A stretch of DNA of 64,000 nucleotides from Autumnicola patrickiae (GCF_031846525.1 NZ_JAVRHM010000008.1:62001-126000); one strand, 5' to 3'; numbered from the stretch's first letter, positions 1-8,897 are shown. Notes: a model not told the origin generated them from the sequence alone. Program-made: numbers and translations.

Positions 1-387
1 CTGGGTCTTGAAGATGAAATCAAAGTATTGGGAAGACGACCAGACGTGCCGCAACTGCTGTCTATTGCAGATCTTTTTGTGTACCCCAGTTATTTTGAAG
101 GTTTGCCGGGTGCATTAATAGAAGCGATGTTAACGGAAAAAATTATTGTTTGCTCCGATATTCCTGAAAATATGGAATGTGTAGATGAAAATTCTGCCAT
201 AATATTTAAAAGGGGGGACGTGAAGGACCTCACCGAAAAAGTTTTGGCTGTTATGGAGGATGAGCAGAAGTTTAAAGCATTGGGGAAAAATGCCAGGGAG
301 ATTGCTGTAGGAAAATTTGATATTAATCAAATAGCAATGGAATATGAAAAGACCTACGGGCAATTGATAGCATCCAAAAAACATTAA
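1..387 (+). CDS. GT4 glycosyltransferase, C-terminal part only
   Basis: The reading frame is open from base 1, so the gene starts upstream of the window; a TTG at 28 is internal, not a start. The visible ~128 residues are the C-terminal nucleotide-sugar-binding half of a GT-B family 4 enzyme. It shows the ADLFVYPSYFEGLPGALIEAM block, including the E-x7-E type acidic motif that contacts the nucleotide sugar. It should transfer a sugar from an activated donor onto a lipid-linked glycan at the inner membrane face. The next gene starts 6 bp after its stop, which suggests one transcript. Donor and linkage cannot be told from the sequence. Confidence 0.9.
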   Translation: MGLEDEIKVLGRRPDVPQLLSIADLFVYPSYFEGLPGALIEAMLTEKIIVCSDIPENMECVDENSAIIFKRGDVKDLTEKVLAVMEDEQKFKALGKNAREIAVGKFDINQIAMEYEKTYGQLIASKKH

Positions 388-393
388 AAGGGT

Positions 394-1257
394 ATGAGGG
401 ATAAATTGTATTCAGCATTAAGCAGCTTCCATTTCTTTTTTAAAAAGAGGTATGCCAAAAGGTTGAGAGTCCTTGCCTATCATACAGTACCAGATAAAAT
501 GGCTTTTGAGAAGCAGGTAATTTACCTTAAGTCTCAATACAATATTATTAGTATAGAGGATTTGAAATCTCATTTCAGGGAAAACCAACCATTGCCTAAA
601 AATCCGTTATTGATCACTTTCGATGACGGGGATATAACAGTACTCCAAAAAGGTTTGCCAGTACTCAAACAGCATAATCTCAGTAGTTGTTTGTTTATCA
701 TCACAGGTTTGATAAACACCTCAAAAGATGTTTGGATCAAGAGGATCGAAGCCAAAGAAATGAAAGAAGGTAAAACCTATCTTCAGGCGAGGGAAGTGGT
801 AAAGCAGTTTAAAGAAATATCCAACGTTGAACGGGTGGGGAGGATGGAAGAATATCTGGAGGTATCGAAACCACAATTGACCACCCAAGATTTAAAAGAA
901 ATGATTCAAAGTGGGATGTTTATAGCAAACCATACCCACACCCATCCCATGCTCGATAAATGTACTCCCGAAGAAATTTCAGAAGAGCTAACGGAAGCAA
1001 AAAAAGTCTTTGAAACCTTGCAGTTCCCGGGGTTCGATGTGTTTGCTTATCCCAATGGTAATGCCGATGAACAAACTACTGAGGTTTTGAAAAAATTTAA
1101 CATGGAACTTGTATTCCTATTTGACCACAAAATCAATAAAAAAAATATGGATCCGCTGAACATTTCGCGCATCATGGTTGATAGCGATACTGAAATGACG
1201 GAATTTAAAGCGAAAGTTTCCGGGGCACATCCGTTTTTATTCCATCTGAGAAAGTAG
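394..1257 (+). CDS. Polysaccharide deacetylase (NodB-homology) family protein
   Basis: A 287-residue protein of carbohydrate esterase family 4 type. NodB motif 1 appears as LLITFDDGD near residue 75 (catalytic base Asp and metal-binding Asp), and motif 2 as NHTHTHP near residue 178 (metal-binding His pair). A later FAYPNG block matches motif 3. It would remove N- or O-acetyl groups from a glycan. No clear signal peptide is seen, so it may act in the cytoplasm or at the membrane face on lipid-linked intermediates. It lies 6 bp after a GT4 gene and 30 bp before a GNAT-like gene, so it is probably part of the same operon. Confidence 0.85.
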   Translation: MRDKLYSALSSFHFFFKKRYAKRLRVLAYHTVPDKMAFEKQVIYLKSQYNIISIEDLKSHFRENQPLPKNPLLITFDDGDITVLQKGLPVLKQHNLSSCLFIITGLINTSKDVWIKRIEAKEMKEGKTYLQAREVVKQFKEISNVERVGRMEEYLEVSKPQLTTQDLKEMIQSGMFIANHTHTHPMLDKCTPEEISEELTEAKKVFETLQFPGFDVFAYPNGNADEQTTEVLKKFNMELVFLFDHKINKKNMDPLNISRIMVDSDTEMTEFKAKVSGAHPFLFHLRK

Positions 1258-1287
1258 AAAAATCAAATAAAATCAACATCTGTAAAT

Positions 1288-2160
1288 ATGCTGAAGTTTA
1301 GGAAAATAGATTACGATAAAGATGTCGATGAAATAATCAAGCTTTTAAATGCAAATTTTGAAACCGACCATACCAAAGAAGCTTTTCTTTGGAAACATTT
1401 TGAAAATCCTTTCGGACAATCATACGGATTATTGGCTGTTGATAACCATAGGATTGTGGGATTACGTATGTTTATGAGGTGGGAATTTTTGTGCGACAAC
1501 AAAGTCATAAAAGCAATTCGTCCTGTTGACACCTGTACAGATCATGATTACAGGGGAAAAGGTTTGTTTAAAAAGATAACCCTTCAGGGACTGGAAAATA
1601 TCAAAGAGGAATATGATCTTGTGTTTAACACGCCAAATGAGAACAGCAAACCTGGCTATTTGAAAATGGGATGGAAACCCATAGATGGCAATTTTAGCTA
1701 TAAAGTGGGGCTAATAAACTTCCTGAAAGGAGCAGAAAATTTTGAGGAAATAACATCAAAGGAGATGGATTTTCAAAAATCCTGGTTGGAAGAACTTTCC
1801 TGTCAAACAAATATTTCTAAAGATTACTTTACATGGAGATATGCAGACCAACAATATAAAATAGCCAAATTTAAGGATGGGGGTACCATTGTTTATAAGT
1901 TGACAAAATTGAAAGGAATTAAAAGTATTATTTTAGTGGATTCTTTTGGAGGTAAACAAAAGAGTACCCAGAGACTAATTTCTGTATGTTCAAAAAATAA
2001 AGCAAAAGCAGTTTATTTTTTGGATAACGAAAAAAATAAACACCTTAAATTCCTACTTAAATTTGATCGTGGTTCACAGGCAGTGGTCAGTAAGGATGAT
2101 GAGATTGGGGTAAGCGGGAAAATAGCTTTTTCAGTAGGGGATTTAGAGGGTAGGATTTAA
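1288..2160 (+). CDS. GNAT-like acyltransferase (paralogue of the protein at 5713-6654)
   Basis: A 290-residue protein with a GNAT-type fold in its N-terminal half. The acyl-CoA-binding loop is DYRGKGLFKKIT, the equivalent of the R/Q-x-x-G-x-G/A motif, preceded by a beta-strand with RPVDT. A conserved FNTPNE...PGYLKMGW block follows. The C-terminal ~150 residues are less typical. In sugar loci such proteins N-acylate amino sugars, but the substrate here is unknown. It shares GLRMFMRW, FNTPN and GYLKMGW with the protein at 5713-6654. The following GT4 gene starts 14 bp after its stop. Confidence 0.7.
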   Translation: MLKFRKIDYDKDVDEIIKLLNANFETDHTKEAFLWKHFENPFGQSYGLLAVDNHRIVGLRMFMRWEFLCDNKVIKAIRPVDTCTDHDYRGKGLFKKITLQGLENIKEEYDLVFNTPNENSKPGYLKMGWKPIDGNFSYKVGLINFLKGAENFEEITSKEMDFQKSWLEELSCQTNISKDYFTWRYADQQYKIAKFKDGGTIVYKLTKLKGIKSIILVDSFGGKQKSTQRLISVCSKNKAKAVYFLDNEKNKHLKFLLKFDRGSQAVVSKDDEIGVSGKIAFSVGDLEGRI

Positions 2161-2174
2161 AGAAACAATTTTTA

Positions 2175-3287
2175 ATGAAAATACTTCAATTAGTAACCAA
2201 GAGGCAGTATCGTGGAGCGGAAGTTTTTGCTGCAAACTTGAGCACCGAACTTCTACAATTGGGTCACGAAATAATATTTGCAGGCTTATATAAAAACGAA
2301 AAAGATGTACTGGAGGTAGACGGTGCGGAGAATCTGGATCTAAGTTTGAGGAAAAGGGGTGCTTTTTCCCCAGCCCTTGTTCAAAAAATAGTGCGGCTTG
2401 TAAAACAGTCACAACCCGATGTCATTCAGTGTAACGGATCTGATACACTCAAATATATGGTTGCCACTTCCTTTTTTACTCCCAAAACCCCTTTGGTTTA
2501 TCGTAATATTAGTATTATTAGTGAATGGTTGTCCAACACCCCTAAAAAGCTACTTTACAAAAAAATATTTTCCAGGATTGACCATGTTTCTTCTGTTGGG
2601 GAAGAGGCAATAGAGGATTTTATTAGAACTTTTGATTATCCCGCAAATCAAACTTCGGTGATTAGGAGGGGCATCCCAATTAAAGAAGTCAAAACTTTGT
2701 TGCGGCAAAGCCTTAAAGAAGAATTGAACCTTATTGAAAAAGATAAAATCGCAATGCATATTGGCAATTTTAGTCCTGAAAAAAACCATTTGTTTTTACT
2801 GGATATTTTTTCGGAATTAAAAACAGAGCAGCCTGATCTGAAATTGGTTTGTGTAGGAAATGGAATTCTTTATGAAGAAATCAAAAATGAAATTTCCGCT
2901 AGGGCTTTGGATAAAACTGTATATCTAATAGGTTTCAGGAAAGATATTCCAGAACTTCTTTCTGAAGCAGGATGCTTTGTCCTTGCAAGCAAGGTGGAAG
3001 GTGTTCCTGGGGTGATACTGGAAGCCGCTGCACAGAAAGTACCATCTGTTGCCACAAATGTAGGTGGTGTTTTTGAAGTGCTTAAAGATGGCGAAACGGG
3101 ATTTATGATAGACAATTTTGATAAAAACCAATTTAAAGAAAAATTGCTCAGTATAATGAATGATTTCGATTTGCGGGAAGAAATGGGGAACAAGGCATTT
3201 AATCTTGTACAGGAAAGTTTTAATCCTGTAAAAAATGCAATTCGTTTTGAAACCCTTTATAGACAGTTGATTTTAAATAGAGCTTAA
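2175..3287 (+). CDS. GT4 glycosyltransferase (tandem copy 1)
   Basis: A 370-residue GT-B family 4 enzyme. The N-terminus MKILQLVTKRQYRGAEVF contains the R-G-A-E acceptor-side loop. The C-terminal half has HIGNFSPEKNH (donor-binding strand) and SKVEGVPGVILEAA with the paired glutamates of the family. It adds one sugar to the growing lipid-linked unit. It is strikingly similar to the next gene in its first ~110 residues (MKILQL, QYRGAEVF, LGHE, FSPALV or similar, QPDVIQ/NGSDTLKY), so the two arose by tandem duplication. They are separated by one base. Confidence 0.9.
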   Translation: MKILQLVTKRQYRGAEVFAANLSTELLQLGHEIIFAGLYKNEKDVLEVDGAENLDLSLRKRGAFSPALVQKIVRLVKQSQPDVIQCNGSDTLKYMVATSFFTPKTPLVYRNISIISEWLSNTPKKLLYKKIFSRIDHVSSVGEEAIEDFIRTFDYPANQTSVIRRGIPIKEVKTLLRQSLKEELNLIEKDKIAMHIGNFSPEKNHLFLLDIFSELKTEQPDLKLVCVGNGILYEEIKNEISARALDKTVYLIGFRKDIPELLSEAGCFVLASKVEGVPGVILEAAAQKVPSVATNVGGVFEVLKDGETGFMIDNFDKNQFKEKLLSIMNDFDLREEMGNKAFNLVQESFNPVKNAIRFETLYRQLILNRA

Positions 3288-3288
3288 A

Positions 3289-4371
3289 TTGAAAATACTT
3301 CAATTAATACAGAAAAAACAATATAGGGGGGCAGAAGTGTTTTGTTGCCAACTTTCCAATCATTTGATAAAGTTGGGGCACGAAGTTGAGGTGTACAGTA
3401 TTTACGATGGTAGTGCTTCACTGCCACTTCTTCATAAAGAGGTAAAAACCCTTGCCAGACCTAGGAAAAGGAGGTTTGTAGATTATAAAGGTTGGTTTCA
3501 ACTTGCACGTATCATTGACGAATTCCAACCAGATATTATTCAGGCTAATGCTGCAGATACGCTAAAATATGCTGTATTGTCAAAAATTATCTTTAACTGG
3601 AAGAAGCCTTTGGTTTATAGGAATGCAAGTGCCTCCAGTTTTTATGTGAAAACGCGATTTTCAAAAAGAATCAATGAATTTTTATTGAAGCGGGTAGATG
3701 CAATTGTATCGGTTTCAGAAGCTTCCAAGGATGATTTGAACAAGTTATTTCCTTTTACTGCCACGATCACCTCTGTTGTTCCAGTAGGGGTTGAAGAAAA
3801 AAGATTTTTAGAAGGTAATCCTTTGAGACCAGAGTCCCAGCACAAAAAAAAACTGCTCCATATTGGGTCTTTTACTAAAGAAAAAAACCATTATGGGATT
3901 TTAAAAATTTTTCAGCGGATCTTATCTTCGGAACCTTCAGTAGAACTTCATTTATTGGGAGAGGGGGTATTAAGAAATAAAATTCAGGAAAAGGCCAATG
4001 AATTAGATCTTGAAGGTTCAGTTTATTTCCATGGAGAAGTAGAGGATCCTACCTTGTATATTGAATTTTCTGATGTCCTTATTTTGCCCAGTTTGATAGA
4101 AGGGCTTCCTGCTGTTGTTGTAGAAGCTATGTATCAAAAATTACCGGTAGTGGCTTATAATGTGGGCGGTATATCCGAAATATTAAATAATAACACTGGC
4201 TATTTAATCGAAAAGAATGACGAAAATTCTTTTGCAGCTGCTGTTTTAAAAGAATTGGAAAATTCCGATAAAAATAAAGTTGAAAATGCTTTTAATTTAG
4301 TTTCAGAAAAATTTATGAATAGTGAGATAGCCAAACAATTTTTGCGGATATATGCTGAAATTCGTTCATGA
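3289..4371 (+). CDS. GT4 glycosyltransferase (tandem copy 2, TTG start)
   Basis: A 360-residue GT4 enzyme that begins with TTG one base after the preceding stop. The start is supported because its first codons (ttgaaaatacttcaatta) match the ATG start of copy 1 base for base except the first. GSFTKEKNH and SLIEGLPAVVVEAM are the donor-binding motifs. As the two copies have diverged to about half identity by eye, they probably use different donors or acceptors. The rare start and 1-bp spacing suggest translation coupled to the upstream copy. No gene lies in the 106 bp that follow; they carry a promoter for the next GT. Confidence 0.88.
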   Translation: MKILQLIQKKQYRGAEVFCCQLSNHLIKLGHEVEVYSIYDGSASLPLLHKEVKTLARPRKRRFVDYKGWFQLARIIDEFQPDIIQANAADTLKYAVLSKIIFNWKKPLVYRNASASSFYVKTRFSKRINEFLLKRVDAIVSVSEASKDDLNKLFPFTATITSVVPVGVEEKRFLEGNPLRPESQHKKKLLHIGSFTKEKNHYGILKIFQRILSSEPSVELHLLGEGVLRNKIQEKANELDLEGSVYFHGEVEDPTLYIEFSDVLILPSLIEGLPAVVVEAMYQKLPVVAYNVGGISEILNNNTGYLIEKNDENSFAAAVLKELENSDKNKVENAFNLVSEKFMNSEIAKQFLRIYAEIRS

Positions 4372-4426
4372 AAATCTTCCATTTTTTTTTCATAATCCCC
4401 TGAGGCTGTTAATTTTTATTAAAAGC

Positions 4427-4456
4427 TTGTCGACCACCTGCAATGAAGTAAATTTG
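4427..4456 (+). promoter_or_regulatory. Bacteroidetes-type sigma-A promoter
   Basis: TTG at 4427-4429, a 19-base spacer, and TAAATTTG at 4449-4456, an exact match to the TAnnTTTG -7 consensus. It sits 21 bases before the ATG at 4478, so the 5' leader would be only about 10-15 bases. It would allow the downstream glycosyltransferase genes to be transcribed separately from the upstream ones. Confidence 0.55.
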
Positions 4457-4477
4457 TGGTCACTAATCATATTGTAA

Positions 4478-5587
4478 ATGCGCAAGATCAAAATCCTTCA
4501 TATCATTAAATCCTTGGGAAGGGGAGGGGCAGAAATGCTACTTCCCGAGACTCTTAAAATCCATGACACCCATAAATTCGAATTTCATTATATTTATTTT
4601 TTGCCATGGAAGGACCAAATGGTAAATGCGTTGGAAGATGCAGGAGGAAAGGTGACTTGTATGGAAGCCAAAAACAATATTTATCTTTTCTTGCGTTACA
4701 ACAATGTAATTGATTATTGTAAAAGGGAGGGAATTGAGCTTATACATTGCCACCTGCCATGGGCGGGGTTCTTGGGCAGGCTAGTCTTCAAAAAAACTGG
4801 GATTCCTGTATTATATACAGAACATAATATGCAGGAACGTTACCATGTGGTCACGAAAAAGATTAATAAATCAACGTTTAACTATCAAAGTATGGCTTTT
4901 GGTGTTTCTGAAGATGTAACCAATTCCATAAAAAACAACATTCACCCTTCCATTCCTGTAAAGACACTTCTTAATGGGGTTAATACCGGTTCCTTCACTA
5001 GAAAAGGAGACGAATCTATTCGGGAAAAATTTGGAATTCCAAAGAACGCAATAGTTTTAGGCAATGTGGCCGTATTCAGGTTTCAGAAAAGATTAAAGGA
5101 ATGGCTTCAGGTTTTTGCCAAAGTGCAAGCTACTAATACTAATGTGTATGGGATCATTGTAGGGACGGGACCACTTGAAGAAGAAATCAAGGAAGAATTC
5201 AATAATTTGGATTTGGAAGGAAAAGTATTTTTTCCTGGACTTCAAACCGAAGTGAAGCCGTATTTCGAAGCCATGGATATTTTTATGATGAGTTCTTCAT
5301 TTGAAGGCTTGCCTATTGCACTTTTGGAAGCTATGAGTATGGAGTGTGCTGTTGTAGCAACAGATGCTGGAGGGATTAAAGAAGTGGTGATCAATGGTGA
5401 AACTGGGCTCACTTGTAAGGTTGAAGATTGGGGGAAATTAGTTGAACTGGTGCAGGTTTTACTCGATGACCCTACAAAACTTGAAAAATATAAGGTTGCT
5501 GCGCGAAAAAGGGTCATTGATGCTTTTAGCCTAAAAACTATGGTGGAAGCACTTGAAGATAATTATATTTCCATGCATGGAAGCTAA
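4478..5587 (+). CDS. GT4 glycosyltransferase
   Basis: A 369-residue GT-B family 4 protein. N-terminal ILHIIKSLGRGGAEMLLPE carries the G-G-A-E loop. HCHLPWAGFLGRL and TEHNMQ are typical acceptor-domain strands. The C-terminal domain shows GNVAVFRFQKRLKEWL, and SSSFEGLPIALLEAMSMECAVVATDAGG with the two donor-site glutamates. It is not a close copy of the two GT4 genes upstream. A good promoter lies just before its ATG. The 125 bp after it hold several GTTCA repeats but no gene. Confidence 0.9.
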   Translation: MRKIKILHIIKSLGRGGAEMLLPETLKIHDTHKFEFHYIYFLPWKDQMVNALEDAGGKVTCMEAKNNIYLFLRYNNVIDYCKREGIELIHCHLPWAGFLGRLVFKKTGIPVLYTEHNMQERYHVVTKKINKSTFNYQSMAFGVSEDVTNSIKNNIHPSIPVKTLLNGVNTGSFTRKGDESIREKFGIPKNAIVLGNVAVFRFQKRLKEWLQVFAKVQATNTNVYGIIVGTGPLEEEIKEEFNNLDLEGKVFFPGLQTEVKPYFEAMDIFMMSSSFEGLPIALLEAMSMECAVVATDAGGIKEVVINGETGLTCKVEDWGKLVELVQVLLDDPTKLEKYKVAARKRVIDAFSLKTMVEALEDNYISMHGS

Positions 5588-5712
5588 TTTTATGAGAATG
5601 ATACGCTGATATAGCTACGGAAGAAAACGTTAAAACCACTAATTTCCGGAATAAATTGTTCAAGTTCATATTCAGAAGCACTTGTTCAGAAAAAGTTCAA
5701 AATATATAAGAA

Positions 5713-6654
5713 ATGCAGATAAGGGAAGGGACAGAGAAAGATATTCCTGAAATTTTAAAAGTACTCAAGGCAAGTCTGGGTGAAACTTCTTCCAAAAAAA
5801 CAGAAGAAGTCTGGAGGTTTAAGCATATAAATAATCCTTTTGGGAGGTCTCTTGTTTTGGTAGCTATTGAAGAGAATAAAATAATTGGAGTTAGGGCTTT
5901 TATGCGTTGGCAATGGCAAAAAGGAGATAAAATCCATATAACTTTTCGGGCGGTTGATACTGCTACCCATCCGGAACATCAGGGTAAAGGAGTCTTTAAA
6001 AAGTTAACATTACAAGCAATAGAGTTGGCAAAACAAGAAGGTGGACATTTTATTTTCAATACCCCAAATCAACTAAGCCTTCCCGGTTACCTGAAAATGG
6101 GGTGGGAAAAAGTTGACAAACTAAAAGTGCAAATCCAACCTACTTTTCCGTTAAATTGGTTATCTCAGAAAACAACTAATTATGATACGGAAATAAACAT
6201 CAATTTTCAGGATATTAAGAATTTATGCCATAGCATCAACACTAATAAGTCTAAAATAGACAAATATTTTACTCCAAAATCTGCTGAATATCTCAGGTGG
6301 AGGTATGAGGATAACCCGTTACAGAAATATGAAGTAATAGCCGACAGTTCATTTTACATGGCAGGTTATGTAAAGGAGCATAAATATTTCAAGGAATTGA
6401 GGATTGTGGAAGTTATGGTTGGAGATGATAGGACATATAGCACTATCAAGAAAATTATTTCCAAGTGGGCTAAAAAATTTGGGGCAACATTTATTTCAAT
6501 GGCCAATGAAGATGGTTTTGGTACTTTTTTTATAAAAGGGAATTTTGGCCCCGTAATGACAGTGAGAAAGTTAAGCCTTCCTGATGAGGAATTTAACAAT
6601 TTGTTAGAACTGAATCATTTTAATTATAATTTGGGCGATTTAGAACTATTTTAA
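5713..6654 (+). CDS. GNAT-like acyltransferase (paralogue of the protein at 1288-2160)
   Basis: A 313-residue protein. Shared with its paralogue: GVRAFMRWQW, RAVDTATHPEHQGKGVFKKL (the acetyl-CoA-binding loop is the HQGKG part) and FNTPNQLSLPGYLKMGW. The C-terminal half has YLRWRYEDNP, seen in the paralogue as YFTWRYADQQ. Two such enzymes in one glycan locus could acylate two different amino sugars, but neither substrate is known. The next gene starts at the base after this stop (TAA then ATG), so the two are translated from one message. Confidence 0.7.
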   Translation: MQIREGTEKDIPEILKVLKASLGETSSKKTEEVWRFKHINNPFGRSLVLVAIEENKIIGVRAFMRWQWQKGDKIHITFRAVDTATHPEHQGKGVFKKLTLQAIELAKQEGGHFIFNTPNQLSLPGYLKMGWEKVDKLKVQIQPTFPLNWLSQKTTNYDTEININFQDIKNLCHSINTNKSKIDKYFTPKSAEYLRWRYEDNPLQKYEVIADSSFYMAGYVKEHKYFKELRIVEVMVGDDRTYSTIKKIISKWAKKFGATFISMANEDGFGTFFIKGNFGPVMTVRKLSLPDEEFNNLLELNHFNYNLGDLELF

Positions 6655-7878
6655 ATGGTAGGAGCAATTTTTTTGATATTATTCCTTTACCTGGTAAACC
6701 AGGGGATTTTTCGTTTTTTCAAGAACAGGCATAAGTTTTTCTCTGTTTCCTTAATGAATAGATTATACTTCTACCACTTTATTTTTTGGCTAACCTATTA
6801 CATTTATGCTCTTAATAATCCTTCAGATTCCAAAAATTATTATTACAATACCCGTAGATATACCGGTGAATGGCTTGATTTATATGGCACCAGTACTACC
6901 TTTTTAGAGTTTATAGCTTATCCATTTACAGTTAGTTTGGATTTACCCTATGTTGTGGTGATGGTTATTTTTGCGTGGATAGGTTATTTAGGCTTCATTT
7001 TTACTTATTTGTTCTTCAGGGAAAACATTCCAGTAAAAATTAAATTGTTCAAGCGCTGGGATTTTCTTTTTATACTTATGTTTTTGCCTAATATGCATTT
7101 TTGGACTTCTTCTTTAGGAAAAGGTTCTGTAATTTTCTTGGGAATTATGATGTTTGTTTATGCACTGAAAGTGTGGAAGAAAAGGTGGTTTTTTCTGATT
7201 TTGGGAGCATTAATTATTTATCATGTAAGACCACATGTTTTTATGTTTATGGTAGTAGGAACTGGTTTAGGATTTATGAGTGGAAATAAAAGGATTTCAA
7301 TGGGACAAAAAGCAGGGGCCTTTTTGGCAATGATCGTTTTGTTGGTGCTGATACAGGACAAAGTTTTGGCGGTGGTAAATCTTGGAGGATCTGAGAATGT
7401 AGTATCCGATTTCCAGGATTTTACATCTACAAGAGCACAAGGGCTGAGCGAAGATGCTGGATCTGGTGTAGATATGGCTAGTTATCCGCTACCGGTAAAA
7501 TTATTTACTTTTTGGTTTAGACCTTTGTTTATTGATGCTCCGGGAGTCTTAGGATTAATTGTGTCTGCAGAAAACTTACTTTATCTTTTGATTACATTTC
7601 AAATTTTAAAGAAGGACTTTATTTCATTTATTAGAAAATCGCCTCCTCTTGTAAAGACAAGTTTTGTCGTTTTTTTTATGACCTCTCTGGCCATGACCTT
7701 TGTAATGTCCAATTTAGGAATTATCATGCGTCAAAAATCTATGGTGATGTACTTCCTCTTTTTCGTGATCTATTATTATATGGCAGAAAAGAAATACAAG
7801 AAAATTGTGAAACTTCGGAAACTTCGATTGAGGAAAGAGCAGGTAGCTGAGTTAAACAAGGTTCAAGTTCAACAATGA
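6655..7878 (+). CDS. Multi-pass membrane protein, possible Wzy-type polymerase
   Basis: A 407-residue protein with about nine or ten hydrophobic helices, for example residues 1-16, 40-55, 85-120 and 130-150, and a basic cytoplasmic tail. Between helices it has NMHFWTSSLGKGS and a long loop near 240-280 rich in S/D/G. The loop-and-helix layout, size and location among glycosyltransferases fit an O-antigen/EPS polymerase of the Wzy or EpsG type. Those families are recognised poorly by sequence, so this is inference from context. It is the last gene of the left operon, ahead of a perfect inverted repeat. Confidence 0.6.
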   Translation: MVGAIFLILFLYLVNQGIFRFFKNRHKFFSVSLMNRLYFYHFIFWLTYYIYALNNPSDSKNYYYNTRRYTGEWLDLYGTSTTFLEFIAYPFTVSLDLPYVVVMVIFAWIGYLGFIFTYLFFRENIPVKIKLFKRWDFLFILMFLPNMHFWTSSLGKGSVIFLGIMMFVYALKVWKKRWFFLILGALIIYHVRPHVFMFMVVGTGLGFMSGNKRISMGQKAGAFLAMIVLLVLIQDKVLAVVNLGGSENVVSDFQDFTSTRAQGLSEDAGSGVDMASYPLPVKLFTFWFRPLFIDAPGVLGLIVSAENLLYLLITFQILKKDFISFIRKSPPLVKTSFVVFFMTSLAMTFVMSNLGIIMRQKSMVMYFLFFVIYYYMAEKKYKKIVKLRKLRLRKEQVAELNKVQVQQ

Positions 7879-7954
7879 TATAGGTTTGGATTGAGGAGAA
7901 CACTTAGCCAATAAAAGTTCAAAAATTCTTTAATTTTCAAATTGAATTAAAAAA

Positions 7955-7998
7955 ATATCCCGAAGTGTAGCATTTTGAAATGCTACACTTCGGGATAT
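7955..7998. terminator. Bidirectional terminator: 44-bp perfect inverted repeat
   Basis: Two exact 21-base arms (ATATCCCGAAGTGTAGCATTT and its complement) around a 2-base spacer TG. It lies between the convergent genes ending at 7878 and 8036. Poly-T runs next to it are weak, so termination is inferred from position and stem strength. Confidence 0.65.
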
Positions 7999-8035
7999 CC
8001 TGGATAAATAACAGCCTTATTTTATTTTAAATTGC

Positions 8036-8746
8036 TCAGTTTAAATTAGAAATTATCTTGTTTTCTCGCATGTGCAAACATATTGTATAGCCGACAATCA
8101 AACTTCCGGCGAATAATTCTCCCGCATCTTCTATGATAGTTAATACACCAGAGCCTGGCATAGTTTTTAGGAAACTGTGTAGCATATCTACTCCAACCCC
8201 AAAGAAAACCAATACCCCTACAAGTATTAATAGGTGCAAGGTAACCTCTTTGGTTTTCCTGTCTCCAAAAAACAGGGAATGTATAAAAGGCAAAACAAAA
8301 GTAGCACCAAGCATTGCCGCTACCGCTAATTCCCCAAAATCTTGAGATCTAAGGCCTAAAGTGCTGGGAATATTGAAATGACCAACCAAGTTTGCTCCAA
8401 AAGATTCATGAAATGCAAAAGCATCATCAATGAATAAAACGAGAAAAAACAAAGACCAAATAAGGTAGATGCCTTTTTTTCTTCTAGCAGAGAAAGCAAT
8501 AAGCAATAAAGCAGCTCCAATAAATTGTAAATACTGGAACATTTCTGCATAGCCAAAATCCATGTCCAATCTAAACAATAATCTGTCCTCATTTGTTACA
8601 GGCAGGAATAAGCTGTAGAAATGTAGGAGAATAAAAAATAGGTCAACAGAAAATAATAATATCAATATTTTCTGGACTACAGGAAAATAATTGTTAATTT
8701 TTAAAGTTCCCGGAATCTGTTGAATAGATGAAATAAGTTGTAACAT
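8036..8746 (-). CDS. Six-helix membrane protein of unknown function
   Basis: A 236-residue integral membrane protein with about six hydrophobic segments (roughly residues 24-48, 72-86, 93-108, 138-158, 170-188 and 212-228). Acidic and histidine residues lie inside or beside helices: FIDDAFAFHESFG and IIEDAGELFAG. Such buried Asp/Glu/His residues are common in metal-dependent membrane enzymes or ion channels, but no family was recognised. It is the only - strand gene inside the glycan locus before 26374. It therefore has its own promoter in the 151-bp divergent gap with the deacetylase at 8898. Confidence 0.7.
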   Translation of the reverse strand: MLQLISSIQQIPGTLKINNYFPVVQKILILLFSVDLFFILLHFYSLFLPVTNEDRLLFRLDMDFGYAEMFQYLQFIGAALLLIAFSARRKKGIYLIWSLFFLVLFIDDAFAFHESFGANLVGHFNIPSTLGLRSQDFGELAVAAMLGATFVLPFIHSLFFGDRKTKEVTLHLLILVGVLVFFGVGVDMLHSFLKTMPGSGVLTIIEDAGELFAGSLIVGYTICLHMRENKIISNLN

Positions 8747-8868
8747 AAAATATATTTTTTTTGTAAAAATATTCTCATAAATTTATCATTCTCTTAATGT
8801 TACGATAATACATTCTTAAAGTTTTTATAACAAGTAAAAAGGAATAGAGACTGCAGTTTTGTTTTCTT

Positions 8869-8876
8869 TAACTTTG
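8869..8876 (+). promoter_or_regulatory. Candidate -7 promoter element
   Basis: TAACTTTG matches TAnnTTTG exactly and lies 21 bases before the ATG at 8898. No TTG was found at the usual distance upstream, so only half of the promoter is supported. Confidence 0.35.
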
Positions 8877-8897
8877 TGTAGGAAGAAATAAAGCTTT

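Noticed and set aside
5588..5712. Repeated GTTCA pieces as an operator array
   Set aside because: The spacing is irregular and the units are too short to separate from chance in AT-rich DNA.
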